This document shows positions 17,112 to 26,672 of a DNA stretch of 64,000 nucleotides, piece after piece. The position numbers and the translations under genes were made by a program. Within the stretch, counting starts at the first letter, position 1. Each line of letters opens with the position of its first letter. The DNA comes from Hyphomonadaceae bacterium BL14 (GTDB lineage: Bacteria > Pseudomonadota > Alphaproteobacteria > Caulobacterales > Maricaulaceae), in contig CP091242.1 in the NCBI GenBank assembly GCA_027627705.1, forward strand, positions 1,784,659 through 1,848,658, in the 5' to 3' direction. The notes beneath the pieces were generated by a model. The model was not told the DNA's origin, did no database searches, and saw only the letters and a program-made list of their open reading frames with translations.

Positions 17112-18062
17112 TCACGCGACGGCGGTCAGCTCGCCATCGCCCTCGCGGTCCTGGCCCCCGGACGGCGCGGCAGCCACGGCGATGAGGCCAGCGATATCCG
17201 CACCCCGGTCCTGGCGCAGGACGCAATCTGTGAGCCTCACGCCGTCAAATCCGGCGCTGGCCAGGAGATCGGCCAGATAGGCGCGGCCATGGGCGAAACG
17301 CCGGCTTTCGCGCAAGCTGACGCCCGCTTCCCCGGCCTCCACAGCGAACGCCAGCCGTCCGCCGGGGTTCAGCGTGCCGGCGCACCAGGCGATGATTCGT
17401 TCCAGCGCTCCCACATAGGTGAAAACGTCCGCCGCCACGATGAGATCATAGCGCGCCTCATCCAAAGCCAGGGTGTTGATGTCGGCCTTGTCCAGCTGGT
17501 CATAGAGGCCCTTGGCCTGTGCTCTGGCCAGCATGCCGGCAGAAAGATCGACCCCGCCCAGCCAGTCACACCGCGCGCGCAGTACCTCGCCCATCAGACC
17601 GGTGCCGCATCCCAGGTCCATGACCCGCCCGGCCCGACCGAAACCGGCCTGATCCAGCGCGTCCACGATCAACTGCGGCGCGCGATAGGCGAGCTTGCCG
17701 GTCAGGGCGGCATCAAAGCGTGGCGCAAACTGGTCGAACAGCGTCTCCACAAAGGCAGACGGCAGGCTCTCAGAGACCGGCTCGCCGGAGAGCAGGTCCA
17801 GCCGCGCGCCCGCGCCCAGCGCATCTTCGGGGTCCAGCGCCACCACGCGCCGCCAGGCCTGCACGGCCTGCGTGCATTGATCGGCACAGGCGCACCAGTC
17901 GCCCAGCTGGTACCAGCCTGCGGCCCAGTCCGGCGCAAGCTCCAGCGCCCCCGACAGCACCTCGATGGCACCCGCCAGATCGCCGCGCGCGGCCAGCGCT
18001 TCGGCGAAGCCAAACCGGCTGTCCGCTCTTGCGTCGCCGGACAGAAACCGCGCATCGGTCAT
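17112..18062 (-). CDS. TPR-containing SAM-dependent methyltransferase
   Basis: 316 residues from the ATG at 18062 (an ATG at 18068 is equally placed). N-terminal helical TPR-like repeats (about 10-80: FAEALAARGDLAGAIEVL, GWYQLGDWCACA) precede a class I methyltransferase domain with motif I DLGCGTG at 149-155, then GVDLSAGMLARA and DLIVAADVFTYVG. Family members of this layout occur beside secretion or lipid genes but the substrate is unknown. It lies just after hslV on the same strand with an 81-nt gap. Confidence 0.85.
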   Translation of the reverse strand: MTDARFLSGDARADSRFGFAEALAARGDLAGAIEVLSGALELAPDWAAGWYQLGDWCACADQCTQAVQAWRRVVALDPEDALGAGARLDLLSGEPVSESLPSAFVETLFDQFAPRFDAALTGKLAYRAPQLIVDALDQAGFGRAGRVMDLGCGTGLMGEVLRARCDWLGGVDLSAGMLARAQAKGLYDQLDKADINTLALDEARYDLIVAADVFTYVGALERIIAWCAGTLNPGGRLAFAVEAGEAGVSLRESRRFAHGRAYLADLLASAGFDGVRLTDCVLRQDRGADIAGLIAVAAAPSGGQDREGDGELTAVA

Positions 18063-18143
18063 GATCATCTCGACAAGCACACCGCCCGCAGGCGGCGGGC
18101 CGCGAGGAGATAGGGCGCCGCCGCGCCGTGCGCCAGAGACGTT

Positions 18144-18695
18144 TTAGCCGAGCGTTTCGACAGTCAGGTTATTGTTGGAGAACACGCAGATTTCCGACGC
18201 GATCTCCATGGCACGCCGGGCAATGGCTTCCGGGTCGTCCATGTGATCCATCAGCGCGCGCGCCGCAGCCAGGGCGAAATGCCCGCCAGATCCGATGGCA
18301 GCGATACCGTGCTCGGGCTCCAGTACATCACCAGCCCCGGTCAGCACAAAGCTTTCCTTGGCGTCGGCCACGATCAGCATGGCCTCCAGCCGGCGCAGAT
18401 AGCGGTCCGTGCGCCAGTCCTTGGCCAGCTCCACACAGGCGCGCGCCAGCTGGCCGGGATACTGTTCCAGCTTGGCTTCAAGGCGCTCGAACAGGGCAAA
18501 CGCATCCGCCGTGGCACCGGCGAATCCGGCCACCACCGCGCCGCCCGCCAGGGGACGCACCTTGCGGGCGCGCGATTTGATCACCGTGTTGCCGATCGAC
18601 ACCTGGCCGTCGCCCGCAATGCAAACGCGGTCACCCTTGCGCACGCACACGATCGTGGTGCCGCGCCAGCCGGGGAAGGTCTGGGTCTCGCTCAT
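18144..18695 (-). CDS. hslV: ATP-dependent protease proteolytic subunit HslV
   Basis: 183 residues. Self-compartmentalising threonine protease of the HslVU complex; the N-terminal propeptide would be cut before the Thr pair in [10 protein letters not shown], exposing the catalytic Thr. The family sequences [20 protein letters not shown] and [22 protein letters not shown] are intact. The ATPase hslU, usually the next gene, is not adjacent here: a TPR-methyltransferase follows. Its start overlaps the stop of the NDUFA9-like gene (ATGA). Confidence 0.97.
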   Translation of the reverse strand: MSETQTFPGWRGTTIVCVRKGDRVCIAGDGQVSIGNTVIKSRARKVRPLAGGAVVAGFAGATADAFALFERLEAKLEQYPGQLARACVELAKDWRTDRYLRRLEAMLIVADAKESFVLTGAGDVLEPEHGIAAIGSGGHFALAAARALMDHMDDPEAIARRAMEIASEICVFSNNNLTVETLG

Positions 18696-19675
18696 ACGCC
18701 TTTCCGTTTCGCCGCGAACTGGCCGCCCTTGCGGTAGCGTGCCAGATAGGACGGGACAATGGCCTCGATGGATTCCGGCGTCACGCCGAATGCATCAATG
18801 CGTCCCAGCCCCTCGCCGCCCGCGCCGACCACATTGTCCTGTTTGAGGAGGGTCACCTGATCGCGCGTGAGGAAGGGCTCGACGAAAGGCAGCGCCCCGG
18901 CGATCTCGCCGCCCAGCCCCATCAGCGTGGCAATGGGGAAGGGCACCGGGACCAGCAGGCGCCGGCGGTCAATGGTGATGAGGATATAGGTCATCAATTC
19001 GCGGAAGGTGTAGACGGACGGCCCGCCCAGCTCGAACACCTGCCCGCGCACCGCATCCATCTCCAGTGCCCGCACCGCGCACTCGGCCACATCGCCGCAA
19101 TAGACCGGCTGGAACTGCGTGGCACCGCCGCCGATCAGCGGCAGGGCGGGAACAAAGCGCGCCATGTCGGCAAAGCGGTTGAAGAACCCGTCTTCCGGCC
19201 CGAATACGATGGAGGGGCGCAGGATCACCGCGCCGGGCAGCGCCTCGAGCACCGCCGCCTCGCCTGCCGCCTTGGTGCGGGCATAGCGCGACTTGCTGTG
19301 CGCATCCGCGCCGATGGCCGACACCTGCACAAAGCGCTCGATCCCGGCGGCATGGGCGGCTTCGGCGATGGTACGCGCACCGTCGGCTTGAAGCGACTGG
19401 AAGGTCTGGCGGCCGCCTTCGGCCAGGATGCCCACCAGATTGACCACGCCATAGGCACCGTCCACGGCGCGGGCCACCGAGTCCGGGTCGCGCAGATTGG
19501 CCTGGGCCAGCTGGACCTGTCCCACCACGCCCATGGGCTTGAGCTCATGTGCCAGGTGAGGGCGGCGCGTGGCCGCGCGCACCCGGTAGCCCGCCTTGGC
19601 CAGCCGGCGCACCACATACCGGCCGATAAAGCCGGAGGCACCAAACACCGTGATCATCTCGTCGCGCAACGCCAT
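18692..19675 (-). CDS. NAD(P)H-binding protein, complex I NDUFA9-like (atypical SDR)
   Basis: 327 residues. N-terminal Rossmann motif GASGFIG at 12-18 and SDR-type segments [38 protein letters not shown] and [19 protein letters not shown] are typical of the NDUFA9/NAD(P)-binding family found as an accessory subunit of alphaproteobacterial complex I or as a quinone-related oxidoreductase. No catalytic Tyr-x3-Lys of classical SDRs is required. It overlaps hslV by 4 nt. Cytoplasmic face of the membrane is likely but not shown. Confidence 0.88.
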   Translation of the reverse strand: MALRDEMITVFGASGFIGRYVVRRLAKAGYRVRAATRRPHLAHELKPMGVVGQVQLAQANLRDPDSVARAVDGAYGVVNLVGILAEGGRQTFQSLQADGARTIAEAAHAAGIERFVQVSAIGADAHSKSRYARTKAAGEAAVLEALPGAVILRPSIVFGPEDGFFNRFADMARFVPALPLIGGGATQFQPVYCGDVAECAVRALEMDAVRGQVFELGGPSVYTFRELMTYILITIDRRRLLVPVPFPIATLMGLGGEIAGALPFVEPFLTRDQVTLLKQDNVVGAGGEGLGRIDAFGVTPESIEAIVPSYLARYRKGGQFAAKRKGV

Positions 19676-19969
19676 GGCGGGTCTCCCGTTGAACAGCGCC
19701 GCGAAAGGCCTCGCGCGCGCCTGTCAGGGCATCAGAAACTGGTTGTCCCGCGATAGACCAAAAATCCCCGCGCCTGTCCATGCGCCCTGCAGGATCTGTG
19801 ACCATGTGACCGGGCCGGGCCACATCCCGGCGCGGTGCCGGGGGGGGCACGCGGCGATGCAGGCAACGCCTTCATGCGCAGCCGATGTGCAAATGCCCGC
19901 CCTGGCACCCGCGCGCGGGCGTTGACACCCCGCCCCGCGCGCCGTATCACCCGCGGCCTCAGTTGCCTT

Positions 19970-20056
<87 letters not shown>

Positions 20057-20350
20057 TCGCTGCATTTGATTGGTCGACACGTGCGGTTTTTTGCGGGGCC
20101 CGGATTGGGCACCGGTACATGTCGCACAGCACGGCCTGCACCGCCAAGGCCGTCTTGCCCGCTTCAAACTCTGAGCCCGCCGCCTAGGCGTCCTTACCGG
20201 ACAAGCCGGCCTGCAAGGTCGCAAGCCAGCGTATGCAGCCCACCCATCCGCATCCATGACCCAGACTGCCCGGCCGCTTACTACGTCTGCAAGTTGGACT
20301 GTCGCCCCGACGCTCCCGGCATCCTGGCCCGAGGCGCACTTCAGCCCGGC

Positions 20351-21733
20351 TCAGACCCCGGCCGCAGCCAGCCCGCTCAGGAATGCGCCATGGACCGTGC
20401 CGGGATACCCGGTGCTGCAGGCCTCGCCGGCGAAGCAAACCGCTCCGCCACCTTCAGGACGAGCCAGAGTTTCGCGGTCGTCTGGACCGCTGCCCACCGC
20501 GTAGAACGAATAGGCGCCGCCCGCCAGCGGGTCACGCCCCCAGCGCGTCATCTGGACAGCCACGGGCACCGGAGTCGCCGAGCCGAACATGTCACGAAGC
20601 GTGTCCAACGCATCGGCAAGAACCGCGCGATCCTCCAGCGGCTCGGTCCGGCGCGCCGCATCCCCGCCGGTGAAGCCCATCAGAACCGGCGCGCCGGCGC
20701 GCGCCAGGCTCACCCACTGCGACCAGAGGCCGGGCTCGCGTTTCATGCATTCGTGCCAGTCAATGCCGGCTGGCCAGAACGCCGTCTCGAAGCGCAGGAA
20801 TTGCTTGTTGAGAAGGCCCATGCCGAGCCGGTCAATTGCCGCCTGCTTGTCCTGTGAAAGTTCAGGCGTGAAGCGGATACCACCGGTTTTCAGCACGCCC
20901 AGCGGCACGGTGACGATCACGCGGTCAGCCCGAAGCGATTCGCCGGACACCAGGACGACCTCCACGCCCGGCCCGTCCCAGCGCACCTGGGCGACCGGCC
21001 TGTTAAGGCTGATGTCGAGCCCGCGGGCGAGATAGAAGGGCAGCTGGTCGTAGCCGTCCGGAAAGAGCACATCATCGCCGCTGAACTCCGCGTCAGCCCC
21101 GGTCCACCAGGCGGAGAGCTCGTGCGCGCCGCCGGCGTATTCCTGCTCATAGGCGCCGGCCAGATGGTGCTCCAGCTGGGCAGCGCGAACAGGCGCGCGC
21201 TGGTCCGGCGGGCTGATCTGGTCAATCGCGGCCCGAAGCGACATGTCGGCATCCGCCTCCCGGGCGCGCTCCAGCGCCCGTTCCACAAGGTCAGCGGCCC
21301 ATGGCGCGCCAAGGCCGGTCACACCGATAGCGGCAAGCTCAGGTGCAATATAAAGACCGGCATTATCCTGCCGGGTGACGAGGGCTTCAGCTCCGCATGC
21401 ACGCGCCAGGGTGGTGAGCGGATTGCCATGCTCGCCATGGATCCAGGACGCCCCCAGATCAGCCGGCGCATCCCGCCAGACACGGCTTGTATGGATGCGC
21501 CCGCCCAGACGGCCCCGTGCCTCAAGCAGCGTCACGCGCGCGCCGCGCCGGGTCAGGGCCCGGGCTGCCGCAAGACCCGCCATGCCCGCCCCAATGATGA
21601 TCACGGTCTCCGACGCCCGCGCACAGGCCGCCAGTCCGGGCGCGGCAAGCGATGCTCCGATTGCAGCCAGAATGCGCCGTCTGTCGATTATGGCCCGCTC
21701 TTGCTGCCCGCTCGTGTCCGCAGGTGCCGCCAT
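20351..21733 (-). CDS. Flavin-containing amine oxidase, Tat-exported lipoprotein-like
   Basis: 460 residues from the ATG at 21733. The leader has RRR at 18-20, a hydrophobic stretch and a lipobox-like LAAC at 34-37, suggesting Tat export and lipid anchoring of a folded flavoprotein. A dinucleotide-binding GAGMAG is at 48-53, with the family's GGRIHT and ADLGASWIHG segments. Near the C-terminus lies CFAGEACSTGYPGTVHGAFLSG, the conserved FAD region. Members oxidise amines or polyamines. A peptide-binding lipoprotein gene lies upstream on the same strand with a 128-nt gap. The longer frame to 21865 was rejected because it lacks a leader and ribosome site. Confidence 0.88.
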   Translation of the reverse strand: MAAPADTSGQQERAIIDRRRILAAIGASLAAPGLAACARASETVIIIGAGMAGLAAARALTRRGARVTLLEARGRLGGRIHTSRVWRDAPADLGASWIHGEHGNPLTTLARACGAEALVTRQDNAGLYIAPELAAIGVTGLGAPWAADLVERALERAREADADMSLRAAIDQISPPDQRAPVRAAQLEHHLAGAYEQEYAGGAHELSAWWTGADAEFSGDDVLFPDGYDQLPFYLARGLDISLNRPVAQVRWDGPGVEVVLVSGESLRADRVIVTVPLGVLKTGGIRFTPELSQDKQAAIDRLGMGLLNKQFLRFETAFWPAGIDWHECMKREPGLWSQWVSLARAGAPVLMGFTGGDAARRTEPLEDRAVLADALDTLRDMFGSATPVPVAVQMTRWGRDPLAGGAYSFYAVGSGPDDRETLARPEGGGAVCFAGEACSTGYPGTVHGAFLSGLAAAGV

Positions 21734-21861
21734 GTTGCATGAGCCGCTTATCGCGGACTGTGGCGTCCCTGCCGATTGCCATCGCAGATCGCGCCGGCAG
21801 CCATGGTCAGGCCCGGATTCGCCTGCCATCGCTTGCCGTGACCCTCTCCGCAAAACTCGCC

Positions 21862-23490
21862 TCACCGCTCCGGCACCGGCTGCGCCTCAGCCCCCTCCCC
21901 CCCAACACACAGCCATCGCGTCGGGTTGATCACCCGGGCGTGGGCGGTCCAGCCCTCGACGCGCGGGCCGACGAGGGCGCGCTGGTTTTCGAAGAAGACC
22001 GGGATGTAGTGGGCGCTGTCGAGCAGCCTCTGCTCGGCCTCAGCCAGCAGGGCGCCGCGCTCTCTTTCGTCCAGCTCGAAATGGGAGCGGGTCAGCAGGG
22101 CGTCGAATTCGGGGTCGGTCCAGCGCGAGTAATTATACTCGCCCGCCGCGCTTTCGGTGACCATGAGATAGCCGTAGGCATCGTCGAAATAGGGCGCCCA
22201 GCCATCGCTGGCGATGTCGAAATCGCCCGCCTGCATCTGGGCATAATGGATCGGCGTGTCGGCGGTCTCGATCTCCACGCTCACCCAGGGCGCGATGGCG
22301 GTCAGATCGGCCTGGATCACCGGGGCGAGGCGCGGCCAGCTGGCCGCAGGCTGGTGGGAGAAGGTGAGCCGCAAGGGATTGTCCGGCCCCCAGCCGGCCT
22401 CGGCCAGCAGCGCCCGGGCCGCGATGCGGCGCGGCTCCATGGGCTCGTCCGCCTGGCTCATCCGCGCCGGGCCGGTGCGTCCGGGCACGTCATCGGGCAT
22501 GAACTGAAACGCCGCGCGGTCGGCGCCGGCCAGCACCTGATCGGCGATGAAATCGCGGTCGATCGCCAGGGCCACCGCGCGGCGCGCCCGCACATCGTCA
22601 AACGGCGGCCGGGCGGTGTTCAGCGTCAACATGCGCAAGACCCGGCCCGGGACCGAGCGCACCAGATCCGGCGCCTCGCGGCGCAGGAAGGCGTCATTGC
22701 TGGCGAGATAGTCCGTGTTCAGGTCGAGCTCTCCATTGCGCACCCGGCGTTCGGCGGCGGCGGCGTCAACAGTGGGGTAGTAATAAACCGTGTCGATGCA
22801 GGCGGCGTCCGCTTCATGGAAGGCTTCATTGCGCACCAGGCGGATATGTTCAAACGAGCGCCAGGACGCCAGCCGATACGGCCCGCTGACCACCATGTTC
22901 TCCGGCCGCGTCCAGTGCTCGCCATGCTCGGCGATGACCTGCAGGGGCACGGGCACGGCGGTGCTCTGCATCAGCACGTCAAGCAGGTAGGGGGCGGGAT
23001 AAGCCAGCGTCAGCCGCACGGTGCGCGGGTCGATGGCCTGCGCCCCCAGCGCCTCGGGCGGCGCCTCGCCGGCATTGACCGCCGAGGCGTTCTCGATGGA
23101 GAACAGCAAAGCGGGAAACGGGTTGAGCGTCGCGGCGTCGAGCGTGCGGCGCAGGCTGCCGACCACGTCATCCGCCGTGATGGGCTGGCCGTCGGACCAG
23201 CTCGCCGCGCGCAAATGAAACACCCATTCCAGGCCGTCCTCGCTCACCGTCCAGCTGTCCGCAAGGCCGGGGATCGGCCGCCCGTCCGGACCCGGCTGGG
23301 CGAGGCCGAGGAAGAGATCATAGATGATCGCCTGTTCGTTGGTGATCAGCGCCCGGTGCGGATCGAGCGTGCCCGGTTCAATCGCATTGCCGCGATGCAG
23401 GACCGCGCCATCATCGCGTGACGGCTGTCCGCAGGCGGCCAGCGCCAGGCAGATCGCCGCGGCGGCGGCCCGACAGGTCCAGTGGGTCAT
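21862..23490 (-). CDS. ABC transporter peptide-binding lipoprotein (OppA-like, SBP family 5)
   Basis: 542 residues from the ATG at 23490. Type II signal with lipobox LALAAC at about 15-20. The domain pattern is that of oligopeptide-binding proteins: GNAIEPGTLDPHRA, LFLGLAQPGPDGRPIPGLADSW, WSDGQPITADDVV, then the second lobe ASWRSFEHIRLVRNE and WTDPEFDALL. It should bind peptides or similar ligands for an ABC importer. No permease or ATPase is adjacent, so the importer is either encoded elsewhere or this is an orphan. It is followed by a terminator-free gap to the amine oxidase. Confidence 0.9.
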   Translation of the reverse strand: MTHWTCRAAAAAICLALAACGQPSRDDGAVLHRGNAIEPGTLDPHRALITNEQAIIYDLFLGLAQPGPDGRPIPGLADSWTVSEDGLEWVFHLRAASWSDGQPITADDVVGSLRRTLDAATLNPFPALLFSIENASAVNAGEAPPEALGAQAIDPRTVRLTLAYPAPYLLDVLMQSTAVPVPLQVIAEHGEHWTRPENMVVSGPYRLASWRSFEHIRLVRNEAFHEADAACIDTVYYYPTVDAAAAERRVRNGELDLNTDYLASNDAFLRREAPDLVRSVPGRVLRMLTLNTARPPFDDVRARRAVALAIDRDFIADQVLAGADRAAFQFMPDDVPGRTGPARMSQADEPMEPRRIAARALLAEAGWGPDNPLRLTFSHQPAASWPRLAPVIQADLTAIAPWVSVEIETADTPIHYAQMQAGDFDIASDGWAPYFDDAYGYLMVTESAAGEYNYSRWTDPEFDALLTRSHFELDERERGALLAEAEQRLLDSAHYIPVFFENQRALVGPRVEGWTAHARVINPTRWLCVGGEGAEAQPVPER

Positions 23491-23572
23491 GGCAGACTCC
23501 CTTTGCGCCAGACTGGACGCAGCGCAAGGGCGCAGCAAGAGCGTGGACGCGCGGCGAGGCATGCCGGGACAT

Positions 23573-23602
23573 AAAACCCCCCGGAACGCCGGTTCCGGGG
23601 GG
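23573..23602 (-). terminator. Rho-independent terminator after the TonB receptor
   Basis: The minus strand reads a stem with 12 G/C-rich pairs (CCCCCCGGAAC with GTTCCGGGGGG) and a small loop, followed by TTTTAT. It lies about 23 nt past the stop of the TonB receptor gene at 23626. Confidence 0.85.
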
Positions 23603-23625
23603 CCTCACGTTCCGGCGAGCCGGCC

Positions 23626-26445
23626 TTAGTAAGTGAACTGGAACCCGAACAGGGCGGTCCAGCCGTATTCCTCGTACTGGGAGCTCAGATTGCGTCCGCC
23701 CTGATTGACCACGGCGACGAAGGGCTCGTCACGCAGGTTCTTGAATTCCAGGAAGGCGCGCAGCTGCTCGGTGAAGCGGTACTTGACCGAGATGTCCAGG
23801 CCGAGATGGTCCTGGGCGAAGCGGTCGATGCCGTCCCCGCCCTCATTGATCCCGTCCAGGAAGCGGTCGCGATAGGTGGCCGCGGCGCGCAGGTCCAGCG
23901 GTCCGTTTTCATAGCCCAGCACCAGGCTGGCCACGTTCTGCGCCTGTCCCGGCACGGTGATCGTGCGGCCATCGGGAAGGGTCACTTCGGAGTCCACCCA
24001 GGTGTAGTTGGCCGAGACGATCAGGTCCGAGAGCGGTCCCGGCAGCATGGTCAGGGCCTGCTGGTAGTTGAACTCGATCCCGAGGATTTCGGCGTCATCG
24101 AGATTGATGAAGGTCGATACTTCATCAAAGGTCACGCCGTTGACGACGGTGTTGTCGAACGTGGTCTCGCCGATGAAGTTCTCGATGCGCTTGTAGAACA
24201 GGTTGGCCGACAGCACCGAGTCGTTGTTGGGATAGTATTCGAACGCCAGATCGAAATTGTCCGCCTGGGCGCGCACCAGATCGGGATTGCCCGCCTCGCC
24301 CTCGACATCGCCGCCGGAACGCTCGATCTCCACGCGCGCCGTGGCCTGCTCCGGGTTCGGACGGACGATGGAGGCGAAATAGGCTGCGCGGCCGATCAGC
24401 CGGTCATTGAACGCGTAGCGCAGGTTCACGCTGGGCAGCCAGTCGGTGTAGCGATTGTCGGCGGTGATCTGGGACACCAGCACCGTATCATCGGCGTAGA
24501 ACACGCCATTGACCGTCTCGCCGCCCTCGATGATGTCGACCTGGTTGCCGGTGGAGGTGAAGTCCGTGCGCTCGACCCGCACGCCGTAGACAATGCGCAG
24601 CGCATCCACATCCAGCGTGTGCATCAGATAGCCGGCGAACACGTCTTCCTGCGCCGAGTAGGTCTCGACATTGCTGTCGATGGCCGTGTCGATGTCGTTG
24701 ATGTCGAACTGGCTGCGGTTGTTGTTGAAGAAGGTGCGGATCGCCGGGCCATCCACCGCCGGACCGAACGGCGCCAGCGAATAGTCCACCTCTCCGACGA
24801 ACTGGGACAGGAACAGATCGCCGCCCGCGAAGTCCTCAAAGAAGGTCACATCGGCCTCAAAGCCCTTGTCGCGCAGGCGGATCGCGCCGCCGAACTTGAT
24901 CGAGCCGGGGCCGCCGAACAGATAGGTTTCGCGTTCGGCGTTGAAGTCGAATGACCACTCCTCGTCACGGCTCGCGCCGTCGACCAGTTCGAACCCGTCG
25001 AACTCATAACCCGAGGCGTCATTCCAGGCCGCCGACGCGTCGCCGTCGAGGGAGATGCGCGGCAGCTCGCCATTGCGCGAGTCGATGGTGAAGGCGCCGG
25101 CGTCGAGCTCCTGGACGAACACGCTGTACAGCGCATTGTCCTCAATCTCTTCCGCCTGCGAGTACGCGGCCTGGGCGTCAAAGGTCCACAGGCCGGCGGT
25201 GCGCTCGCCGCCCACCGCCACCGAGTAGATGCGCTGGATTTCCAGACGGTCCTTCAGCTCGCGTTCGATCTCGATCTCGTCGCCCGGCTCGGCGCGGATG
25301 ATCGCGGTATTGCCCGCGCTGGACGGATCCAGCACGCCGTCCTCGAACGGGATCACCGCGGTGGTGCGGTATTCCTGGTCGGAGAAGTCGGAGAACAGCG
25401 AGCGCAGGTAGATGCGGGTGTTGTCATCCGGCGCAAAATCGAGATTGAGCGCGAAGGTCGTGCGCTCGCGCTCGACCAGATAGTCGCGCAGCTCCACTTC
25501 CAGCGGATAGAAGGCCGGGTTGGTCTCCCATTCCGCGCCGGTCTCGAAATTGTCCGATCCGAAGGGGCGGTTCTGGTGCGCCAGCGACGCCGCGATCCCG
25601 AATCGGCCATCGGCGAACTGGTCGGCGAAGGTCAGCGAGCCGCGATACCCGGTCTCGTCCACCAGATCAGTGTAGATGCCCGCCGCGTTCAGGCGCACGA
25701 GACGGTCATTCCGGCTCAGGCCCGAGAGCGTTTCAATATCGATATTGCCGCCGACGGTGTCGCCGTTCATTTCCGGGGTCAGCGTCTTGGAGATGGCGAT
25801 GGATGACAGGATTTCGGAATCGATCACGTCCAGCGGCACCTGGCGGTCGCCCGCCTCCGGCGAGGGCAGGCGCACGCCGTTGAAGCTCGACGTCACGAAG
25901 TTCGGATCCAGGCCCCGGATAGACACAAAGCGGCCTTCGCCCTGGTCGTTGAGCACGTTGACGCCCGGCGCGCGGCGCGCGGCCTCGGCGACGTTCTCGT
26001 CCGGGATGGCGCCAATGGCGTCAGACGACAGCACCGTGAGCACCGAGTTCGACGAGCGCTGGCGATTGATCGCGCTGGTGAGCTGGCCGCGCTGGCCGAT
26101 CACCAGCACGTTGTCGGTGACTGACAGGTCCGCGCCGATGCGGAAGCTGGTTTCAACCGTCTCGGTTTCTGTCGAGAGCACCACGCCGCGCGTCATGTCC
26201 TCCGCGCCCAGATAGCTCACCACAACCGTGTAGTCGCCCGGCCGCACATTGGCGAAGCGGTACGTGCCGTCCTGTTGCGTCGTCGCTGTCTGGCCGGTCT
26301 CGACGATCCGGATAATCGCGCCTTGAAGGCCGATCGTACCCGTGGCTTCGGTCACCCGCCCGGTGATCTCACCGGCATTGGCCGCTGCGGCGGTCGCGAG
26401 CGCCAGCGCGGACGCGGCCCCAAGCATGCGTGCAAGTCGTGTCAT
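23626..26445 (-). CDS. TonB-dependent receptor with carboxypeptidase-like N-terminal domain
   Basis: 939 residues from the ATG at 26445, chosen because a G-rich Shine-Dalgarno precedes it (alternative ATG at 26457). Signal peptide about 1-24 (ends ANA), carboxypeptidase-like domain (GEITGRVTEATGTIGLQGA), TonB-box-like DNVLVIGQRG, plug (PDENVAEAARRAPGVNVLNDQGEGRFVSIRG) and a long barrel ending FGFQFTY with terminal aromatic. Substrate unknown. It is bounded on both sides by hairpin terminators on its own strand, so it is transcribed alone, next to a phosphoesterase gene. Confidence 0.93.
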   Translation of the reverse strand: MTRLARMLGAASALALATAAAANAGEITGRVTEATGTIGLQGAIIRIVETGQTATTQQDGTYRFANVRPGDYTVVVSYLGAEDMTRGVVLSTETETVETSFRIGADLSVTDNVLVIGQRGQLTSAINRQRSSNSVLTVLSSDAIGAIPDENVAEAARRAPGVNVLNDQGEGRFVSIRGLDPNFVTSSFNGVRLPSPEAGDRQVPLDVIDSEILSSIAISKTLTPEMNGDTVGGNIDIETLSGLSRNDRLVRLNAAGIYTDLVDETGYRGSLTFADQFADGRFGIAASLAHQNRPFGSDNFETGAEWETNPAFYPLEVELRDYLVERERTTFALNLDFAPDDNTRIYLRSLFSDFSDQEYRTTAVIPFEDGVLDPSSAGNTAIIRAEPGDEIEIERELKDRLEIQRIYSVAVGGERTAGLWTFDAQAAYSQAEEIEDNALYSVFVQELDAGAFTIDSRNGELPRISLDGDASAAWNDASGYEFDGFELVDGASRDEEWSFDFNAERETYLFGGPGSIKFGGAIRLRDKGFEADVTFFEDFAGGDLFLSQFVGEVDYSLAPFGPAVDGPAIRTFFNNNRSQFDINDIDTAIDSNVETYSAQEDVFAGYLMHTLDVDALRIVYGVRVERTDFTSTGNQVDIIEGGETVNGVFYADDTVLVSQITADNRYTDWLPSVNLRYAFNDRLIGRAAYFASIVRPNPEQATARVEIERSGGDVEGEAGNPDLVRAQADNFDLAFEYYPNNDSVLSANLFYKRIENFIGETTFDNTVVNGVTFDEVSTFINLDDAEILGIEFNYQQALTMLPGPLSDLIVSANYTWVDSEVTLPDGRTITVPGQAQNVASLVLGYENGPLDLRAAATYRDRFLDGINEGGDGIDRFAQDHLGLDISVKYRFTEQLRAFLEFKNLRDEPFVAVVNQGGRNLSSQYEEYGWTALFGFQFTY

Positions 26446-26600
26446 GAATGCCCCCATAGCGGGCGCCCGATGCACCCGATCAGGGCCGAACCATAGTCGG
26501 CGAATTTGACAGCACCGCTTCACGTCCGTGACGGATCAATGAACAAAATGGGACACGGCGGGGAAAGACAGACAGTATTTGAGGCCGGCGCCAAGCCCAT

Positions 26601-26642
26601 AAAAAACCCCGCGCGCCGGATGTAATCCAAGGCGCACGGGGC
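26601..26642 (-). terminator. Rho-independent terminator after the metallophosphoesterase gene
   Basis: The minus strand reads GCCCCGTGCGCC, a 13-nt loop, GGCGCGCGGGG and then TTTTTT. The 11-bp stem with one mismatch and the U-tract are typical. It ends the operon that holds the phosphoesterase genes at 26673-28893. Confidence 0.85.
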
Positions 26643-26672
26643 TGTCAGGCAGGCTGTCTGAGGCTGACGCGT

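Noticed and set aside
20057..20350. Possible small gene between tRNA-Leu and the amine oxidase
   Set aside because: Open frames here are low-complexity and lack start signals; nothing recognisable is present.
26446..26530. Possible Pho box upstream of the TonB receptor
   Set aside because: A single CTGTCAAATT half site is present, but the second repeat at the required spacing is missing.
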